From: Lysobacterales bacterium
Lineage (GTDB): Bacteria > Pseudomonadota > Gammaproteobacteria > Xanthomonadales > Xanthomonadaceae
Assembly (NCBI GenBank): GCA_016718605.1
Contig: JADKCY010000002.1
Location: 1,800,501-1,864,500, forward strand
Length of the DNA stretch: 64,000 nt
Reading direction: 5' to 3'
Under the pieces are notes generated by a model that searched no databases, was not told the DNA's origin, and was given only the letters and a program-made list of their open reading frames with translations. The position numbers and the translations under genes were made by a program. This document shows positions 8,314 to 17,422 of this stretch, piece by piece (within the stretch, counting starts at the first letter, position 1; each line of letters opens with the position of its first letter).

Positions 8314-9698
8314 CAGGGCAACAAGGTCGGCGGAAGCCTGACCAGATAGGCATCGACGTCCTCGGCGGAAGTCGATCCCCAGTTCGAGGTGAACAGCACG
8401 CGCGTGAAGTCCCGGCTCACACTGGCATGTGGCTCGGTCCAATAGCCGTTGGCGAAACTATGGTGGTGGGCCACATTGACGATCAGCGGGTTGGCGGACA
8501 GTTCGACCGCCATGATGCGTTCGTGCAACCACAACTCGCCCCCGGTATGCGCATAGGTTGAAAGCAGAAACCAACCCGGCTTGGAGAACGCTTTGCCGGA
8601 AACGTGATAGGCCGTCGCCGTGCCGACGTTCTGTGCGTCCCGGAGGTAGGTGGGAAACAAGCTGGTCCTCACGTTGCCATCGATATTCACCATCACCAGG
8701 TCGCCCGCATTGCTCTGGTAGTTGACGAACACGAAGTAATCGTCGCCGTCAGCGCCGAGCACGGCATCGGAGTGCTCCGACTTGTGGTGCAACTGGCGGA
8801 AGGTACTAAATGCCGGATTCCAAGCCCGCGTGCCCTCCGCACCATCCGAGGAAACGATGCACCAGCGGCCAGAGGCCGACATGCTGACGTGATCGGGGCG
8901 CTCGCTCATGCTGCGGGTGCCCAGAATCTGATTGGTCTGCAGATCGTAGGTAAACACGCCGAGGATGCCGAAACTATCGGTTTCCGCCTGTAGACACCAG
9001 TAACGGCCATCGGCCGAGGGACTGCCCTCCGACTTGGTCCAGACATGCGCCACGCCACTCCAAGGCAAACGCCCGACGAAATCGGCGACGGTGGTGGACT
9101 GGTTGGTCTCGACGTTCAGACGCTTGATGACGGTGCCGCCATTGGTCGGGACGTAGTAGAGCATTTGCGGATCGGTCGCGTGCCATTGCGGTTCGGCATC
9201 GCCCGCAGGACCGCTCAATTGACGCAGGTATTGCAGGGTGTCGGCGTCGTAAAGATGCCAGTGGCCAGTGCGCGAGTAGACGATGAAGCGCGAGTTGTTC
9301 GAGTTGAACGCTTGGCGCCGTGAGTAGTCGTTGCGCGCGAACCCGCTCGGCGGTTCGGCGGCATGATCTGTGGCACGCACGACACACGTACCGAAGCTGG
9401 GATCTGTCTGGATCGCCGCCTTGGCGGGGCGGGTCGGACTGCCGGAGGAGGCCGCGATCTGACCAATGACCGGCGCAAAATTGGGCGGATAGAAACCCGC
9501 ACACACACCGCTCTCGGCAACCTCAAAGCCGTCAACAAACAGGCTATCGGCATCACGCGTGCCACTGGCAACCTTGGTCGCATCGCTGGGCGGTGTGGGT
9601 GAGGTCTGCGCCTGGATCAACGGCGTATAGGCGCTGCTGCACGCTGCCAGCAGGCACAGAGCAAGGCCCCACGTGCTGCTCCATTTGGCGTAGTGCAT
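8313..9698 (-). CDS. Predicted lipoprotein with beta-propeller-like repeats
   Basis: The N-terminus MHYAKWSSTWGLALCLLAAC is a lipoprotein signal with a LAAC lipobox. The start at 9698 has GGAG 8 bases upstream; an ATG at 9716 is a possible alternative. After a Ser/Thr-rich linker comes FVDGFE, a short motif I associate with secreted proteins of the Xanthomonadales. The rest reads as repeated beta-strand units of the type HWHLYDADTL, VIKRLNVETNQ and GVFTYDLQTNQILG, like WD40/TolB-type or oligogalacturonate-lyase-like propellers. I do not recognise a catalytic motif. From its position next to flippase and polymerase genes it may bind or trim the polysaccharide at the envelope. The specific role is unknown. 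Confidence 0.6.
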   Translation of the reverse strand: MHYAKWSSTWGLALCLLAACSSAYTPLIQAQTSPTPPSDATKVASGTRDADSLFVDGFEVAESGVCAGFYPPNFAPVIGQIAASSGSPTRPAKAAIQTDPSFGTCVVRATDHAAEPPSGFARNDYSRRQAFNSNNSRFIVYSRTGHWHLYDADTLQYLRQLSGPAGDAEPQWHATDPQMLYYVPTNGGTVIKRLNVETNQSTTVADFVGRLPWSGVAHVWTKSEGSPSADGRYWCLQAETDSFGILGVFTYDLQTNQILGTRSMSERPDHVSMSASGRWCIVSSDGAEGTRAWNPAFSTFRQLHHKSEHSDAVLGADGDDYFVFVNYQSNAGDLVMVNIDGNVRTSLFPTYLRDAQNVGTATAYHVSGKAFSKPGWFLLSTYAHTGGELWLHERIMAVELSANPLIVNVAHHHSFANGYWTEPHASVSRDFTRVLFTSNWGSTSAEDVDAYLVRLPPTLLP

Positions 9699-9768
9699 GA
9701 CCCTGCTCCAATCCATCTTCACTGGATGCCATAGTGAGAGATCGCGGAGCGGCATATTGTGGTGGTCT

Positions 9769-11310
9769 TCAACGTCTGCGAAGGGCATTGCGTGACGCCT
9801 TCCACAACATGACAACATCGGGTTGTCGAATTAAGCCAGCAATCAGCAACGTGAGGATGCCAGCGAGCGCGCCCAGAGCCAGTTGCCATGCCGCTTGCAG
9901 GTGACGTATTTCAGATGGCCAGTGCGAGGCCAATCCCTCGGCGACCAGGCTGAATCCGATCAGGCAGGCGGTCAGCAATCCCAATCGCGCGATCTCGCGA
10001 GCCAGTCCCGCGTGCCAGCGCATGCGCAGGATATGTGCGGCGGCCAGCAGCGACAGTAGCGCTGACAGCAGGATTGAAAACGCGGCCGCCCACGCCACGC
10101 CCGCTGCGCCATGACGCTCTACCCACAGCAGACACAGACTGGCATGCACGACCACGCCCAGCAGCCCGATGCTGACTTGCAGCCAAGGGCGGACGGCCGC
10201 GTGCAGAACGCGATAATTGAAGTAGGCGAACGCACGGAAAACCAGCCCCAGCGACATGATCGCCGTCAGTTGTGCCGTCAACTGGGTGTCTTCTGCGGTG
10301 AACTCGCCGCGCTCCAGCAAAAGCGCCATTGCGGGCTCGGCAAACAGGTAGAGCAATACCGCACTCGGCAGCGTCAGAAACAGCACGAAACGCACGCCAT
10401 CGGCAAATCGATCCGCCGCTTCCCGCCATTCGCCACGCGCAAAATGTCGACCGAGCGCAGGGTAATACGTGGTGATCACCGCTTGCGCAAAGACCTCCAG
10501 AGGCAGCATCGCAAACATGGAGGCATACGCCATGGCGGAGATCGTTCCCTGATCGCCACCGGACAGAAAGTACTGGTTGATCAGCCCGGTCAGCACGGAA
10601 CCCGCCGAGCCGACCAGCAGTGGCAGCAAGTGCGCGGCTGGTGCGCGAAAATCCGGGTGTCGCAAATCCCATGCCGGACGCACACTGTCACGCAGCAGAT
10701 CACGGTTGCCCCACAACAACACCCCGGCCTGCAAAAGGAATCCGCTCAGGACGCCCCACATCAGGGCAGTCACACCGAGCTGCCGCCCAAGCCAGATGAT
10801 CGCCAGCAACACCGTGATGTTGGTGAGCACGCCTTCCAGCGCTGGCAGGGTAAAACGCTCCAGCGCATTGCTGATTGCCGACAAAATTGAGGACAAGGTC
10901 AGGATCGGGACACAGGGCAATAGCAGACGCGTCATGCGGACGGCATCGGCTTGGGTCTCTGCGGCCAGGCCAGGGGCGAGGAATCCAACCAAGGCTTCGG
11001 CATACCAACCCATCGCCAGCGACGCCAGCACCGCAAGGCCGAGAATCAAGGTAAACAGCGTATTGGCGCCACGCCACACGGCCACTCCGCGGCGACCTTC
11101 CAGCGAGGCCATGAAGCGTGGCACAAACGCGACGGTGATGACCGTGGTCAGCAAGGCAGGCAGCAAGGTCGGCAGACTGTAGGCCACCCAAAAGGCATCC
11201 AACGACGCGCCGGCACCGAACAATCCGGCAATCAACATGGTCTTGCCGATGGCCATGAACTTGCTCAGACCATTCAGCAGACTCAAGTGAATCGCGTGGC
11301 GATGATTCAC
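9769..11310 (-). CDS. MurJ/MviN-like (MATE/MOP superfamily) flippase
   Basis: The 513-residue membrane protein has many hydrophobic helices and MurJ-like segments such as LSKFMAIGKTMLIAGLFG and DAFWVAYSLPTLLPALL near the N-terminus. The GTG start at 11310 overlaps the stop of the polymerase gene (GTGA). The longer frame to 11400 is arginine/glutamine-rich and lies inside that gene. In a locus with a Wzy-like polymerase and Wzz, and with no other flippase, it most likely acts as the Wzx equivalent that moves undecaprenyl-linked repeat units across the inner membrane. It could alternatively move a lipid-linked peptide made by the megasynthase. The housekeeping MurJ is usually encoded elsewhere. 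Confidence 0.8.
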   Translation of the reverse strand: MNHRHAIHLSLLNGLSKFMAIGKTMLIAGLFGAGASLDAFWVAYSLPTLLPALLTTVITVAFVPRFMASLEGRRGVAVWRGANTLFTLILGLAVLASLAMGWYAEALVGFLAPGLAAETQADAVRMTRLLLPCVPILTLSSILSAISNALERFTLPALEGVLTNITVLLAIIWLGRQLGVTALMWGVLSGFLLQAGVLLWGNRDLLRDSVRPAWDLRHPDFRAPAAHLLPLLVGSAGSVLTGLINQYFLSGGDQGTISAMAYASMFAMLPLEVFAQAVITTYYPALGRHFARGEWREAADRFADGVRFVLFLTLPSAVLLYLFAEPAMALLLERGEFTAEDTQLTAQLTAIMSLGLVFRAFAYFNYRVLHAAVRPWLQVSIGLLGVVVHASLCLLWVERHGAAGVAWAAAFSILLSALLSLLAAAHILRMRWHAGLAREIARLGLLTACLIGFSLVAEGLASHWPSEIRHLQAAWQLALGALAGILTLLIAGLIRQPDVVMLWKASRNALRRR

Positions 11311-12599
11311 CGATGTTTCCGCGCGGTCGCCGCCGCCATCGCCGGTTTGCTGCCTGCGCTGGTCGCGTGTATGGCGTTGATCGCTTGGGCTGCCTGCCAA
11401 CGCAGGTGCATGTAACGCTCCATCAGGCCAGCAAGTGCCCAGAACACGCCCATGATCGCGCCTTCAGAAAATGGGCTGCCGTAGATGTTGCCGAGCATCA
11501 TCGCCAGCACGGCAACGCGAAATCCGTAGGTCAACGCACGACTCTCGGGATCAAACGCGGCACGCGAAAGTCGCCCGCCCAGCCGCCACATCGCCCATAC
11601 CAACCACAGCAGCGACAACAAGCCCTGCCAGCCGGCTTCAGCCAGGGTGAGCACGTAGTAGTTGTGTGCGTCCTTGCCGGAATAGCGCGAGTAATTGCCG
11701 ATCTCGCTCTTAAAGCGATTGGCACCGATTCCGAAAGGATTTTCGACCCACATTGCGAGCCCGCCTTCCCACAGGATCCAGCGACTCTCGGTGCTCTCGT
11801 CGTACTGCGCCTGCCCATACTCGCCGGCTTGTTGGGTTTCCTCGACCCGTTCCGTTGCGCCTTGCGGCAGCCAAGGCAGCGCAATCAGGAAGACGACCAG
11901 ACCGAGCGTTGCCGTGCCGATGCCGCGCTTGAAGGCGAGCAACGCCATGCCCAGCAGGCCAATGGCATAGGCTTGACGCGAATAGGTGAACAGGATGGCG
12001 CCCAGCAGGATCAGCACACTCGCCAGTGCGATCAATCGAAACAGTGGTCGGGTCTTTAGAAACAGCAGCGGCGCGAGCAACATCGGCAGAAACATCGCGT
12101 AGAACACACCCGCGCGATTGGCCGAGTAAAAATCCGGTCCGAACGGGCCAGCAGCACGATGGCTTTCGACATAGCTGCCAATGCCATAGGAAATCGCTTC
12201 CGACCAGGCCTCCAGACCTGCGACGACGGCAACGAACAAGATCGCTGCAAGCCACAGGCGGGTTCGCATCAAATCGCGTGCCGCGTAATAGAACAGCCAG
12301 TAGTAGAGTGGATAGAACACCAGTGTTTTCAGATAGGTCAGATCCGCCATCAACCCCATGGGACGCACCCAAATGGCAATCAGCGTGGCGATGGCCATCA
12401 TTGCAAAGTAGAACTTCAACGGGCCGCTGAGGCTGGGCTTGGGCAGACGTGGGCCGCGCGCCAGCAAGATCACCAGCACCATGCCAAGCATGAAAATCAG
12501 GTTCAAGGCATTGAGGCCGGGTAGCCCAAGGTCGCTGGGCAAGTGCAACTGGTTGACGGTGTAGAGGATCAACAGACCCAACCAACCCAGCAGGATCAT
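11307..12599 (-). CDS. Wzy/WaaL-type O-antigen polymerase or ligase
   Basis: The polytopic protein of about 430 residues has the features of the O-antigen ligase/polymerase superfamily: multiple hydrophobic helices, a large periplasmic loop around ESRWILWEGGLAMWVENP, and the motif DAHNYYVLTLAEAGWQGLL, in which the histidine after D-A is conserved in Wzy_C proteins. The ATG at 12599 overlaps the upstream stop (ATGA). In this operon it would polymerise undecaprenyl-pyrophosphate-linked repeat units in the periplasm, with Wzz setting chain length. A ligase role is possible, but no lipid A core genes are nearby. Confidence 0.82.
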   Translation of the reverse strand: MILLGWLGLLILYTVNQLHLPSDLGLPGLNALNLIFMLGMVLVILLARGPRLPKPSLSGPLKFYFAMMAIATLIAIWVRPMGLMADLTYLKTLVFYPLYYWLFYYAARDLMRTRLWLAAILFVAVVAGLEAWSEAISYGIGSYVESHRAAGPFGPDFYSANRAGVFYAMFLPMLLAPLLFLKTRPLFRLIALASVLILLGAILFTYSRQAYAIGLLGMALLAFKRGIGTATLGLVVFLIALPWLPQGATERVEETQQAGEYGQAQYDESTESRWILWEGGLAMWVENPFGIGANRFKSEIGNYSRYSGKDAHNYYVLTLAEAGWQGLLSLLWLVWAMWRLGGRLSRAAFDPESRALTYGFRVAVLAMMLGNIYGSPFSEGAIMGVFWALAGLMERYMHLRWQAAQAINAIHATSAGSKPAMAAATARKHR

Positions 12600-14455
12600 G
12601 TCGCGCTCCGATCCACGAAGCGGCGTGCCCAAAGCTCCAGACAAAGTACCTGCCACAGTGTTTCGGCGTGATCGGCGCGACGCTGACGATGCGACTGCAA
12701 CAGGGAATCCACGGCGGTTGCCTGGACCCAACCACGCTCACGGAAGGCACGACTGGCAAATATGTCTTCGGCCATCGCGCCGAGACTGGCACGGAACCAC
12801 TCGGGCAGCGGAATGCCGAAGCCCTGTTTGGGTTTGTCGAGCACGGCAGATGGCAGCCAGCGCCGCGCCACCTGACGCAGCAGGTGTTTTCCGCGTCCAT
12901 CACGAACACGCATCGTCACTGGCAAGCGCACGGCAAATTCAACCACCCGATGATCCAACAAGGGCGCACGCCCTTCGATGGAAGCCGCCATGCTCATTCG
13001 ATCCAGCTTGACCAAGATGTCATCCAGCAGATAGCTGTGAATGTCGGCGTCGACGATGCGGTCCAGCATCGGGCGTCGATCCTGTGCAGTGAACAGCGCA
13101 TGCAGGGCATGGTAGTTGGCCTGTTCTGGACGGCCCAACAGAGCCGCCAACTGCTGCGGTCGCGAGAGTGCCACGCCACTCAGGTAGCTATCGGGAAACG
13201 GCTCACGCAAGCGCTCGGCAATGCGCCGCAAGCGGAAGCCAACCTCACCAGGCAGCAGTCTTCCGGTGATCGACAACGCGAGCGCAAGCGGTGCCTTGGC
13301 TGCACCCAGATGATCCAGTTTGAGAAAACGCAGATAGCGATCGTAGCCTGCAAATGCTTCGTCACCGCCATCGCCAGAGAGCGCCATTTTGACGTGTTGC
13401 CCCGCCAACTCAGAGACCAGATAAGTGGGCAACGCCGACGAATCGGCAAAGGGTTCATCGAGATGCCAGACCAAGCGCTCAATCAAGCGCGTGGCGTCCG
13501 GATCGACGATTAGTTCGTGATGCTCGGTATGCAGGTGCTCGGCAACCCTTCGAGCATCCGACAGCTCGCTGTAGCGCGCCTCATTGAAACCAATCGAGAA
13601 GGTCTTCACGGGCTGCGTCATGTGCTGCGCCATCAGTGCCACGACCACACTGGAATCCAGGCCGCCGCTCAAAAATGCGCCGAACGGCACGTCCGACACC
13701 AGCCGGGTTGCGACGGCCTGATCGAGCAGTTCGGCAAGTTGTGCCTCGGCCTCGGCTTCACTGCCCGTAAATGTCGGCGCGAAGTCGAGCTGCCAGTAGC
13801 GCGTCTCGCGTAGCTTGCCCTTGGCATACACCGCGTAATGCCCGGCAGGCAGCTTGCGCACTGCCTGAAAGATGCTGCTCGGCGTTGGCACGTAGCCGAA
13901 GGCGAGATAGGCGGGCAATACGCCGAGATCAACCTCACGCGCAAAACCGGGCACGGCAAGCAAGGATTTGAGTTCACTGGCAAAGCCGATGCCTTCGGCG
14001 TGCTGCCACAGAAACAGCGGCTTCTTGCCCAATCGATCGCGCGCCAGCAACAGCGATCGCGTGCGTCGATCCCAAATGGCAAATGCGAACATGCCTTCGA
14101 GCCGTGCGACGGACGCTTCGCCCCAGGCCAGGTAGGCCTGCAGGATCACCTCGGAGTCGGAGGCGCTGCGAAAGTGATGGCCACAGGACTGCAGTTCGGC
14201 CCGCAACGCGCGGTAGTTGTAAATCTCGCCGTTGAAGACCAGCACCACCTGTCGATCGTCACTGAACATGGGCTGCTGGCCACCAGCAACATCGATGATT
14301 GCCAAGCGGCGCATGCCCAGCATCGCTTGGTCTTCCCGATAGACACCGCCACCGTCTGGTCCGCGATGCCAGATCGCCGCGTTCATGGCGTCGCCGATAG
14401 CCTGCGCGGGCACCGCCTGCGCACCCGAGTTGACCAAGCCAATGATGCCGCACAT
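12596..14455 (-). CDS. Glutamine-dependent asparagine synthetase-like amidotransferase (polysaccharide locus type)
   Basis: The protein starts MCGIIGLVNSG, which leaves Cys2 as N-terminal glutaminase nucleophile after Met removal. The C-terminal half has the PP-loop SGGLDSSVV that binds ATP. At about 619 residues it matches class B asparagine synthetases and their relatives in exosortase-A-type polysaccharide loci. It would use glutamine nitrogen to amidate a carboxylate after adenylation; here that may be a uronic acid or peptide carboxylate rather than aspartate. The start is fixed by the required Cys2; the frame running upstream to 14722 is inside the preceding glycosyltransferase. A second family member lies at 15596-17422. 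Confidence 0.88.
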   Translation of the reverse strand: MCGIIGLVNSGAQAVPAQAIGDAMNAAIWHRGPDGGGVYREDQAMLGMRRLAIIDVAGGQQPMFSDDRQVVLVFNGEIYNYRALRAELQSCGHHFRSASDSEVILQAYLAWGEASVARLEGMFAFAIWDRRTRSLLLARDRLGKKPLFLWQHAEGIGFASELKSLLAVPGFAREVDLGVLPAYLAFGYVPTPSSIFQAVRKLPAGHYAVYAKGKLRETRYWQLDFAPTFTGSEAEAEAQLAELLDQAVATRLVSDVPFGAFLSGGLDSSVVVALMAQHMTQPVKTFSIGFNEARYSELSDARRVAEHLHTEHHELIVDPDATRLIERLVWHLDEPFADSSALPTYLVSELAGQHVKMALSGDGGDEAFAGYDRYLRFLKLDHLGAAKAPLALALSITGRLLPGEVGFRLRRIAERLREPFPDSYLSGVALSRPQQLAALLGRPEQANYHALHALFTAQDRRPMLDRIVDADIHSYLLDDILVKLDRMSMAASIEGRAPLLDHRVVEFAVRLPVTMRVRDGRGKHLLRQVARRWLPSAVLDKPKQGFGIPLPEWFRASLGAMAEDIFASRAFRERGWVQATAVDSLLQSHRQRRADHAETLWQVLCLELWARRFVDRSAT

Positions 14456-14457
14456 CG

Positions 14458-15594
14458 TCAGCGTGCTCCGACCGGCGAGCGATACAGGGTCGCAAGTTGA
14501 CCTGTGACCGCCGAGATGGAGGCGCGTGCCAACACATCCGCGCGTGCTTGCTCGCCGAGCAAGCGGCGTTGTGCTGCGGGTGTACACAAGGCGTCGGACA
14601 GGGCCGCCGCAAGGTGATCGGCGCCGTCCGGTTCGCATAGCCAACCATTGCGGCCACTCTTTACGAAATCCTCGCTGCCACTGATTCGCGTCGCCAGCAT
14701 TGGCAAGCCAGCCGCCATGCATTCCAGCAAGGTGTTCGAAAGTCCTTCAAAACGCGAGGCGAGCACACCGATGTCCGCGCATGCCAGTTGTTCCTCGACG
14801 TTGGCGCTGGCCCCGTGGAATGCCACGCTGCCGGCGATCCCAAGTGTCTTGGCCTGCAACGCCAGTGCATCGCGTAACGGGCCGTCACCGACCACCAGCA
14901 AACGCCAGCCCTCACGTGCCGCACCGGCCATTGCCCAGGCCTGCAGCAAATTGTCTAAGCCTTTTTCCGGCACTAGGCGGCCAACGAAAATGACGGTCGG
15001 CGGCTGATGGCCTTGGTCGGGATGCGTGATGCGCTCGAATCGGCTGGTGTCGACGGCGTTGGGAATCCAATGCAGGCGTTCTGGCCGAAAGCCGTAACGC
15101 TTCAGGTCCTCGATGAACCGCGTGCTGATGGCCTGCACACCACTGGCGCGACGCAGCATCCAACGCGACAAGGCGGCGCCAACGCCGCCGTCAGGCCGCA
15201 GGCAGCCGCGTTCGAGCTCCCACCAACCGGAAAATTTCAGCACCACCGGCTTGCCCAGCAATCGACCCACAACCGCCGCCACCGCGCCCATGTGATGCGC
15301 GATGTGGACGTGGATCGCGTCATAGCTGGCACGCTCACGCCACAGCCAATACGCGAGCTTGACCAGCAAGATGACGGTGCCAAGCACGCGCCATCGGGGG
15401 TAGTCGATGCGCCACAACGCCAATCCATTGTGCTGGTCGGCACCCGCCGGATACTCAGGCAACAACCGTGGCAACAGCACGCGAACCCGATGGCCTTGCA
15501 GCACCAACGCACTGGCCAGGGTCTCAAGCTGACGCTCGGCGCCGCCGAATTTCGGGAAGTTGGCTTCCATCACCATCAGGATTGACGTATCCAA
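14458..15594 (-). CDS. Glycosyltransferase family 4 (GT-B)
   Basis: The protein opens with a GT4-like N-terminus (ILMVMEANFPKFGGAERQLE) and has a C-terminal donor-site EX7E motif in SRFEGLSNTLLECMAAGLP. It would transfer a nucleotide-activated sugar to a lipid-linked acceptor at the cytosolic face. The start is uncertain: a TTG at 15594, two bases after the preceding stop and with GAGGG upstream, fits operon spacing; an ATG at 15609 would overlap that stop by 14 bases. The donor sugar cannot be predicted. It sits between the two asparagine-synthetase-like genes. Confidence 0.87.
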   Translation of the reverse strand: MDTSILMVMEANFPKFGGAERQLETLASALVLQGHRVRVLLPRLLPEYPAGADQHNGLALWRIDYPRWRVLGTVILLVKLAYWLWRERASYDAIHVHIAHHMGAVAAVVGRLLGKPVVLKFSGWWELERGCLRPDGGVGAALSRWMLRRASGVQAISTRFIEDLKRYGFRPERLHWIPNAVDTSRFERITHPDQGHQPPTVIFVGRLVPEKGLDNLLQAWAMAGAAREGWRLLVVGDGPLRDALALQAKTLGIAGSVAFHGASANVEEQLACADIGVLASRFEGLSNTLLECMAAGLPMLATRISGSEDFVKSGRNGWLCEPDGADHLAAALSDALCTPAAQRRLLGEQARADVLARASISAVTGQLATLYRSPVGAR

Positions 15595-15595
15595 C

Positions 15596-17422
15596 CTAGC
15601 CCTCACCATCCAGATGTTGCCGCATCCAAAGTTCCAGTATGGCCAACTGCCACAGCGGACCTGAATAGTCCCAGGCACCGGCCACGTGACGATCAAACAG
15701 CTGTTGAATAAACGCCGCGTTGAACCAGTCGCGTGCGCGGCTGCGCGGCGACAAGAGCAGATCATGCATCCAATCGCGAAAGGCTGGACGCTGCGCGATC
15801 CAGACACTGACCGGCAGCCCGAAGCCCTGCTTGGGCTTGCGCAGAATCGCTTCCGGCAGAATGCCCTGCACAGCGCGCTTGAACAGGTGGCGCTTGTCGA
15901 GTCCGCGAACCTTCCAATGCGCCTTCAGGCGGCCGGTGTGGGCGACCAGATCTGGATCCAGCAGAGGAAAGCGCACGCTGATACCGGCATGTCGGCAGGC
16001 GCCGTCGACTTTCACCAGATCGTTCTGCGCGATCGCCAGTTCCAGATCAAGCGCCATGATCCGATGCAGTTCAGCACGTGCGTCCGACCCGGCGTAGAGC
16101 TCGCGCATGAACTGCAAGGACAGATCCGGTTGCAGGCGGACGCGCAGCGAAGCGCTCAGCAGATCGTCGAATTGCTCGGAGGCAAACGCGTCATCGGTGT
16201 AGAAGCGATCCGGATTGGGCAGGCTGCCGCGACGGGTGAAGTTATCGATGCGGTTCAGAAAATGCGATGAGCCGCCACCCAGCGTGCGGCCCAACCAGCG
16301 GCCCATCGCCTTCATCGGGCGGGGCAGGTCATAAAAGCGCTGCATGATCTGGTCTTTGGCATAGCGTTCGTTGCCGCCAAAGATCTCGTCGCCGCCATCG
16401 CCAGCGATCAGGATAGAACGACCGTCCAATGCGGCCAACGCCGCACAGGCGCGGGTTGGCACCGACGACGCATTGCCGAATGGCTGGTCAAAAAGCTCGG
16501 TCAGGCGTGGCAGTACCGCCAGTGTCTCGGCCTCATCGACACTGCCGAAATGCCCTTCGGCGCCGCAGGCATCGGCGGCGATTCGCGCGAAATCCAGCTC
16601 GTCAAAGCCCGCCTCGGCAAACCCGATTGAATAGCTATGCACCCGCGCCGCCGGATGCTGCCGCGCGAGGATGGTCGTCACACTGGAGCTGTCGGTGCCG
16701 CCACTGAGGAAACAGCCCCAGTCGTCCCCTTCGGGTCGGTAGCGTTGCACGGTGGCGACCAGATGCTCGCGCAGTTCGCCGGCCAGGCTGTCGACGTTGC
16801 CGTCCAGGTCCTCGGCGTAAGGCGGTCGCCACCAGCGCTGCAGGTGCAGTTGGCCGGACTGCCAGCGCAACAGACTGGCGGGCGGCAGGCGCTGCACTTC
16901 CGGCACGATGGTCAATGGCGCCGGAATGCAGGCGAAGTTGAGGTAATGAAAGATCGCCGCGGGATCGGGTTGACGCGCACACCACGGTGCCTTCAACAGA
17001 GGCGTCAGGGTGTTGCCGATCAGCAGCGCATCGCCGTGTGCGCTGTAGTAGAGCGGCAGCGTGCCAAAGTGATCGCAGACCGCAAGGCAGTCGCCGCTGG
17101 CGTCATCCCGCAGCACGAAGGCAAAGCGTCCGCGCCAGTGTTGCCAGGGCGTGCGCAGTTCAGGGCCACACAGATCCTCAACCCGACCCACGACCAGATC
17201 GAAGATGCCGACCACGCTGCGACCGTGCCCGCGCAACACGCGGACGCAGCCGTCACCAGCGCTCGCCAATGGCGAATCCAGAGCCGGCATCGCACAGCGC
17301 AGTGAGGCCAAGTCAAGCGCGCCAAGTGCACAGACAAATCGCCCGACGGCCGGACCGGGCGCGGTGCGGGCCTGCAACATGTCACGAATCGACAGCGTGT
17401 CATGGCGTTGGGGATGGTTCAT
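15596..17422 (-). CDS. Asparagine synthetase-like protein lacking the glutaminase cysteine
   Basis: This 608-residue protein has the synthetase PP-loop FLSGGTDSSSV and the downstream GDGGDEIFGGNERY and KQGFGLPVSVW motifs of the AsnB family. Its N-terminus is MNHPQRHD and then a degenerate Ntn-like domain, without the Cys2 needed for glutamine hydrolysis. It may use free ammonia, receive ammonia from its neighbour, or adenylate a carboxylate for attack by another nucleophile, as beta-lactam synthetases and lasso-peptide cyclases do. The ATG overlaps the upstream stop (ATGA). A link to the peptide product of the megasynthase is possible but only inferred. Confidence 0.82.
   Translation of the reverse strand: MNHPQRHDTLSIRDMLQARTAPGPAVGRFVCALGALDLASLRCAMPALDSPLASAGDGCVRVLRGHGRSVVGIFDLVVGRVEDLCGPELRTPWQHWRGRFAFVLRDDASGDCLAVCDHFGTLPLYYSAHGDALLIGNTLTPLLKAPWCARQPDPAAIFHYLNFACIPAPLTIVPEVQRLPPASLLRWQSGQLHLQRWWRPPYAEDLDGNVDSLAGELREHLVATVQRYRPEGDDWGCFLSGGTDSSSVTTILARQHPAARVHSYSIGFAEAGFDELDFARIAADACGAEGHFGSVDEAETLAVLPRLTELFDQPFGNASSVPTRACAALAALDGRSILIAGDGGDEIFGGNERYAKDQIMQRFYDLPRPMKAMGRWLGRTLGGGSSHFLNRIDNFTRRGSLPNPDRFYTDDAFASEQFDDLLSASLRVRLQPDLSLQFMRELYAGSDARAELHRIMALDLELAIAQNDLVKVDGACRHAGISVRFPLLDPDLVAHTGRLKAHWKVRGLDKRHLFKRAVQGILPEAILRKPKQGFGLPVSVWIAQRPAFRDWMHDLLLSPRSRARDWFNAAFIQQLFDRHVAGAWDYSGPLWQLAILELWMRQHLDGEG

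Noticed and set aside
11710..12909. 399-residue minus-strand frame across the polymerase and amidotransferase genes
   Set aside because: It overlaps two well-supported genes in a different frame and shows no recognisable motif.
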